From: Paenibacillus sp. SYP-B3998
GTDB taxonomy: Bacteria > Bacillota > Bacilli > Paenibacillales > NBRC-103111
NCBI RefSeq assembly: GCF_010820665.1
Contig: NZ_JAAIKC010000015.1
Location: 46,429-110,428, forward strand
Reading direction: 5' to 3'
Length of the DNA stretch: 64,000 bases
Shown: piece by piece, positions 61,559 to 64,000 of the stretch
How positions within the stretch are numbered: position 1 is the stretch's first letter
How the letters are laid out: the number at the start of each line of letters is the position of its first letter
Translations under genes and position numbers: made by a program
Notes under the pieces: model-generated
What the model was told of the DNA's origin: nothing
The model's input: only the letters and a program-made list of their open reading frames with translations
Database searches by the model: none

Positions 61559-61861
61559 CTATATAATCGGGTAGTCAATAACTACAACATTATCCAAAAT
61601 ACCGTCTAATGACTTCACGAATTGCTGGTGTGCGGGATGTGGTCCATACTGGCTCAGGGCCTCCTGATCACAAAAGGTCACTCGAAGACCCAGTGTGTAT
61701 CCACGAACATTATCTGTCTCTTGCGTTACATTTACGCCTGCTGTTAATTCATGAATTCCCGGAATCAGGCCTTTAAATGTCATTAGCGTTGCGATAAGCT
61801 GATCTCCCAGTGCTGGCGTATAATTCTCATTAAATTTAAAAGCAACGAGATGTTCAAACAT
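61559..61861 (-). CDS. Dabb-family (stress-responsive alpha-beta barrel) protein
   Basis: A 100-residue protein of the dimeric alpha-beta barrel group. It opens with FEHLVAFKFNENYTPA and has GIHELTAGVNVT, RGYTLGLRVTFCDQEAL and YGPHPAHQQFV in the usual order. The family includes small stress proteins and some enzymes; a function cannot be named here. ATG 61861 has AAAGGAGG about 11 nt upstream. Confidence 0.9.
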   Translation of the reverse strand: MFEHLVAFKFNENYTPALGDQLIATLMTFKGLIPGIHELTAGVNVTQETDNVRGYTLGLRVTFCDQEALSQYGPHPAHQQFVKSLDGILDNVVVIDYPII

Positions 61862-61903
61862 GAGCTATATTTCCTCCTTTTGTAGTGTACTAACCATATT
61901 ATA

Positions 61904-61952
61904 TCAAAAAAATAAGTATGTTTAGAAAGCTAGCTGCTCTCTAAACATACTT
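61904..61952 (-). terminator. Terminator at the end of the tRNA array
   Basis: AAGTATGTTTAGA and TCTAAACATACTT form a perfect 13-bp stem followed on the minus strand by ATTTTTTTG. It starts 24 nt after tRNA-Pro and closes the rRNA-tRNA operon. Confidence 0.88.
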
Positions 61953-61975
61953 ATTTAATAATTCAATTTCATGAA

Positions 61976-62049
61976 TCGGGACGACACGATTTGAACATGC
62001 GACCCCCTGCTCCCAAAGCAGGTGCTCTACCAAGCTGAGCTACGTCCCG
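61976..62049 (-). tRNA. tRNA-Pro(TGG)
   Basis: Full cloverleaf. Acceptor CGGGACG/CGTCCCG, anticodon loop TTTGGGA within a CCTGC/GCAGG stem, discriminator A. CCA is not encoded. Last gene of the array. Confidence 0.97.
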
Positions 62050-62056
62050 AAATTAA

Positions 62057-62135
62057 TACCGGCGAGAGGACTCGAACCTCCACTCGTTAGAACTCGATTT
62101 TGAGTCGAGCGCGTCTGCCATTCCGCCACGCCGGC
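62057..62135 (-). tRNA. tRNA-Leu(CAA)
   Basis: Class II tRNA with a variable arm. Acceptor GCCGGCG/CGCCGGT, anticodon loop CTCAAAA in a CTCGA/TCGAG stem, discriminator A. CCA is not encoded. Confidence 0.95.
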
Positions 62136-62140
62136 TTGTG

Positions 62141-62217
62141 TGGCGCGCCCTGAGAGATTCGAACTCCCGACCTTTTGATTCGTAGTCAAATACTCTATCC
62201 AGCTGAGCTAAGGGCGC
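62141..62217 (-). tRNA. tRNA-Arg(ACG)
   Basis: Acceptor GCGCCCT/AGGGCGC, anticodon loop CTACGAA in a TTTGA/TCAAA stem, discriminator G, CCA encoded. A34 is expected to become inosine. Confidence 0.96.
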
Positions 62218-62235
62218 ATATGAAATTATTGAAAA

Positions 62236-62307
62236 AGCGGAAGACGGGGTTCGAACCCGCGACCCTCGCCTTGGCAAGGCGATGCTCTACCACTGAGCCA
62301 CTTCCGC
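62236..62307 (-). tRNA. tRNA-Gly(GCC)
   Basis: Acceptor GCGGAAG/CTTCCGC, anticodon loop TTGCCAA, discriminator T. CCA is not encoded. Confidence 0.97.
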
Positions 62308-62357
62308 ATGGTTCCCATAAAGTAATGCATCTAAATGATTACTCTATGGAGTTTTGA

Positions 62358-62437
62358 TGCGCGTAGAGGGACTTGAACCCCCACGGTCACCCGCTAGATC
62401 CTAAGTCTAGTGCGTCTGCCAATTCCGCCATACGCGC
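62358..62437 (-). tRNA. tRNA-Leu(TAG), second copy in transcription order
   Basis: Class II. Acceptor GCGCGTA/TACGCGC, anticodon loop CTTAGGA in a CTAGA/TCTAG stem, discriminator A, no CCA. Nearly identical to the tRNA-Leu(TAG) at 62544-62623; one base differs in the variable arm. Confidence 0.97.
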
Positions 62438-62543
62438 ATATTGTTAATAAGGCAACTTCTAAATCGTGTTTTAGGAATAACTCCTACCCTGATAGGGCCC
62501 CAAAAAGTAATAACAAATATCATTACCACTCTTTGGAGTTTAG

Positions 62544-62623
62544 TGCGCGTAGAGGGACTTGAACCCCCACGGTCGCCCGCTAGATCCTAAGTCTAGTGCG
62601 TCTGCCAATTCCGCCATACGCGC
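62544..62623 (-). tRNA. tRNA-Leu(TAG), first copy in transcription order
   Basis: Same structure as its neighbour copy, with G in place of A at one variable-arm position on the plus strand. The flanks are also similar (GTTAATAAGGCAA on one side, TGGAGTTT on the other), showing a tandem duplication of the gene with its spacer. Confidence 0.97.
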
Positions 62624-62642
62624 ACGTTGTTAATAAGGCAAA

Positions 62643-62718
62643 TGGTGAGTCATGTAGGATTCGAACCTACGACACCCTGATTAAAAGTCAGGTGCTCTAC
62701 CAACTGAGCTAATGACTC
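62643..62718 (-). tRNA. tRNA-Lys(TTT)
   Basis: Acceptor GAGTCAT/ATGACTC, anticodon loop CTTTTAA in a CCTGA/TCAGG stem, discriminator A, CCA encoded. Confidence 0.97.
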
Positions 62719-62727
62719 ATGAAAGTA

Positions 62728-62799
62728 CTGGGGATCAAGGATTTGAACCTTGGCATGACGGAGTCAAAGTCCGTTGCCTTACCGCTTGGCTAATCCCCA
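62728..62799 (-). tRNA. tRNA-Gln(TTG)
   Basis: Acceptor TGGGGAT/ATCCCCA, anticodon loop CTTTGAC in an ACGGA/TCCGT stem, discriminator G. CCA is not encoded. Confidence 0.97.
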
Positions 62800-62816
62800 A
62801 CATCTTTGAAAATAAT

Positions 62817-62891
62817 GGGCGGACGACGGGACTTGAACCCGCGAATGCTGGATCCACAAACCAGTGCGTTAACCCCTTCGCCACGACCGCC
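62817..62891 (-). tRNA. tRNA-His(GTG)
   Basis: Anticodon loop with GTG in a CTGG/CCAG stem, discriminator C as expected for His. The acceptor arm pairs except at 6:67 (T-T). CCA is not encoded; no templated G at -1. Confidence 0.94.
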
Positions 62892-62946
62892 ACAATGTAT
62901 TCGGCAGGAAGCTTATTTCATACTTCCAATACCATTAATTAAAAAA

Positions 62947-63031
62947 TGGTGGAGGCTGATGGATTCGAACCACCGAACTCGGAGAGAGCAGATTTACAGT
63001 CTGCCGTGTTTAGCCACTTCACTAAGCCTCC
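62947..63031 (-). tRNA. tRNA-Tyr(GTA)
   Basis: Class II with a long variable arm. Acceptor GGAGGCT/AGCCTCC, anticodon loop CTGTAAA in a CAGA/TCTG stem, discriminator A, CCA encoded. Confidence 0.97.
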
Positions 63032-63038
63032 ATATTGC

Positions 63039-63114
<76 letters not shown>

Positions 63115-63127
63115 ATATTAACATTCA

Positions 63128-63203
<76 letters not shown>

Positions 63204-63224
63204 TTGCATGATTTTCTTGAAAAA

Positions 63225-63301
63225 TGGCGGAGCCGACGGGATTCGAACCCGCGGTCTCCTGCGTGACAGGCAGGCATGTTAGGCCTCTACACCACGGCTC
63301 C
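63225..63301 (-). tRNA. tRNA-Asp(GTC)
   Basis: Acceptor GGAGCCG/CGGCTCC, anticodon loop CTGTCAC in a CCTGC/GCAGG stem, discriminator G, CCA encoded. Confidence 0.97.
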
Positions 63302-63330
63302 ACACGAAGTATTCACCTCAATTAAGAGGT

Positions 63331-63407
<77 letters not shown>

Positions 63408-63423
63408 TCAATAAGTTGAACTA

Positions 63424-63499
63424 TGGTGAACGCTGACGGGATCGAACCGCCGACCCTTACCCTGTCAAGGTAATGCTCTCCCAGCTGAGCTAAGCGTTC
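63424..63499 (-). tRNA. tRNA-Val(GAC)
   Basis: Acceptor GAACGCT/AGCGTTC, anticodon loop TTGACAG in a TTACC/GGTAA stem, discriminator A, CCA encoded. Confidence 0.96.
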
Positions 63500-63512
63500 A
63501 TGGGCATATAGA

Positions 63513-63587
63513 TGGTGACCCGTAGGGGACTCGAACCCCTGTTACCTCCGTGAAAGGGAGGTGTCTTAACCACTTGACCAACGGGCC
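63513..63587 (-). tRNA. tRNA-Glu(TTC)
   Basis: Acceptor GGCCCGT/ACGGGTC (one G-U), anticodon loop with TTC in a CCTCC/GGAGG stem, discriminator A, CCA encoded. Confidence 0.97.
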
Positions 63588-63601
63588 TAATATTAAAATA
63601 G

Positions 63602-63693
63602 TGGCGGAGAAGGAGGGATTCGAACCCTCGAGACGCTTGTGACGCCTACACGATTTCCAATCGTGCTCCTTCGGCCAGCTCGGACACTTCTCC
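63602..63693 (-). tRNA. tRNA-Ser(GGA)
   Basis: Class II with a long variable arm. Acceptor GGAGAAG/CTTCTCC, anticodon loop TTGGAAA in a CACGA/TCGTG stem, discriminator G, CCA encoded. Confidence 0.97.
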
Positions 63694-63771
63694 ATAAACC
63701 CCAAAATAAAATTCAGTTTGTACTAACTTTTCTTGCGAAAGTCTTCTACTAATTGAATTCAAGGGACAAAA

Positions 63772-63844
63772 TGGAGCCAAGCGGGATCGAACCGCTGACC
63801 TCCTGCTTGCAAGGCAGGCGCTCTCCCAGCTGAGCTATGGCCCC
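63772..63844 (-). tRNA. tRNA-Ala(TGC)
   Basis: First tRNA after the 5S gene. Acceptor GGGGCCA/TGGCTCC (one G-U), anticodon loop CTTGCAA in a CCTGC/GCAGG stem, discriminator A. CCA is not encoded. Confidence 0.97.
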
Positions 63845-63847
63845 AGA

Positions 63848-63869
63848 AGAAAAAAACCCACGTTGTGGG
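63848..63869 (-). terminator. Terminator-like hairpin between 5S rRNA and tRNA-Ala
   Basis: On the minus strand CCCAC-AAC-GTGGG is followed by seven T. The T-run ends only a few bases before tRNA-Ala, leaving no room for a separate promoter, so the tRNA array must be reached by reading through it. Confidence 0.55.
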
Positions 63870-63874
63870 CACGT

Positions 63875-63991
63875 GCTTGGCAACGTTCTACTCTCCCAGA
63901 ACCCTGCGGTTCAAGTACCATCGACGCTGGAGGGCTTAACGGTCGTGTTCGAGATGGGAACGCGTGGGTCCCCTCCGCCATCATCACCAAA
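63875..63991 (-). rRNA. rrf: 5S ribosomal RNA
   Basis: A 117-nt gene from TTTGGTGATG to GTTGCCAAGC. The ends pair, and the core has the usual CCGAACAC-like loop (TCTCGAACACGACC), CGTTAAGCCCTCCAGC and GGGAGAGTAG. The form is that of Paenibacillus-type Firmicutes. It is the 3' part of an rRNA operon that enters from the right; the 16S and 23S genes are outside the window. Confidence 0.96.
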
Positions 63992-64000
63992 CAGTCAAAG

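Overview
The window looks like a chromosome piece from a Paenibacillus-type Firmicute. Supporting signs are the 5S rRNA sequence, a CssRS-type secretion-stress pair, Gram-positive ribosome binding sites, many GTG/TTG starts, large secreted Ig-like proteins and a long tRNA array behind an rRNA operon. This assignment is inference from family resemblance; no search was run.

Layout. (1) Positions 1-39,050, all on the minus strand, hold a four-gene non-ribosomal peptide synthetase (NRPS) operon, read from right to left as genes A, B, C and D. A is starter C-A(MT)-T-C-A-T-E. B is five modules plus E. C is C-A-T-E. D is C-A-T-C-A(MT)-T-TE and runs off the window inside the thioesterase. The ten adenylation codes, read by eye against GrsA, give roughly: fatty acyl, methylated Gly, Gly, Pro-like, Thr, methylated Tyr, aliphatic, D-Ser, D-Tyr, an Orn-lineage residue, methylated Gly-like. 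This fits a lipodecapeptide. Three A domains carry a methyltransferase between core motifs A2 and A3 rather than the usual A8-A9 site. The E domain closing gene A has lost its key motifs, and it sits behind a Gly-coding A domain where epimerisation would be pointless. (2) 39.05-43.3 kb: the operon promoter and a leader hairpin, palindromes, and a sensor kinase/response regulator pair transcribed toward the NRPS genes. (3) 43.3-44.8 kb: a LacI-family regulator coupled to a YdcZ-type membrane protein, with a matching operator.

(4) 45.2-48.4 kb: a secreted protein of unknown function followed by a CssR/CssS-like pair. (5) 48.4-50.4 kb: a ThuA-like protein divergent from an AraC regulator, with direct repeats between them. 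(6) 50.4-53.8 kb: a spore-photolyase-like radical SAM protein and an adaptive alkylation-repair group (adaA-ogt, divergent from an AlkA-like glycosylase). (7) 53.8-61.9 kb: a MarR/MFS efflux pair, a DUF4091 protein with a cre-like site, a 1194-residue secreted multidomain protein and a small Dabb protein. (8) 61.97-64 kb: 18 tRNA genes and a 5S rRNA on the minus strand, the tail of an rRNA operon that enters from the right.

No transposase, integrase or CRISPR array was seen. The peptide cluster appears to end on the right at the two-component system; its left part (rest of the thioesterase, any transporter, MbtH or phosphopantetheinyl transferase) lies outside the window.
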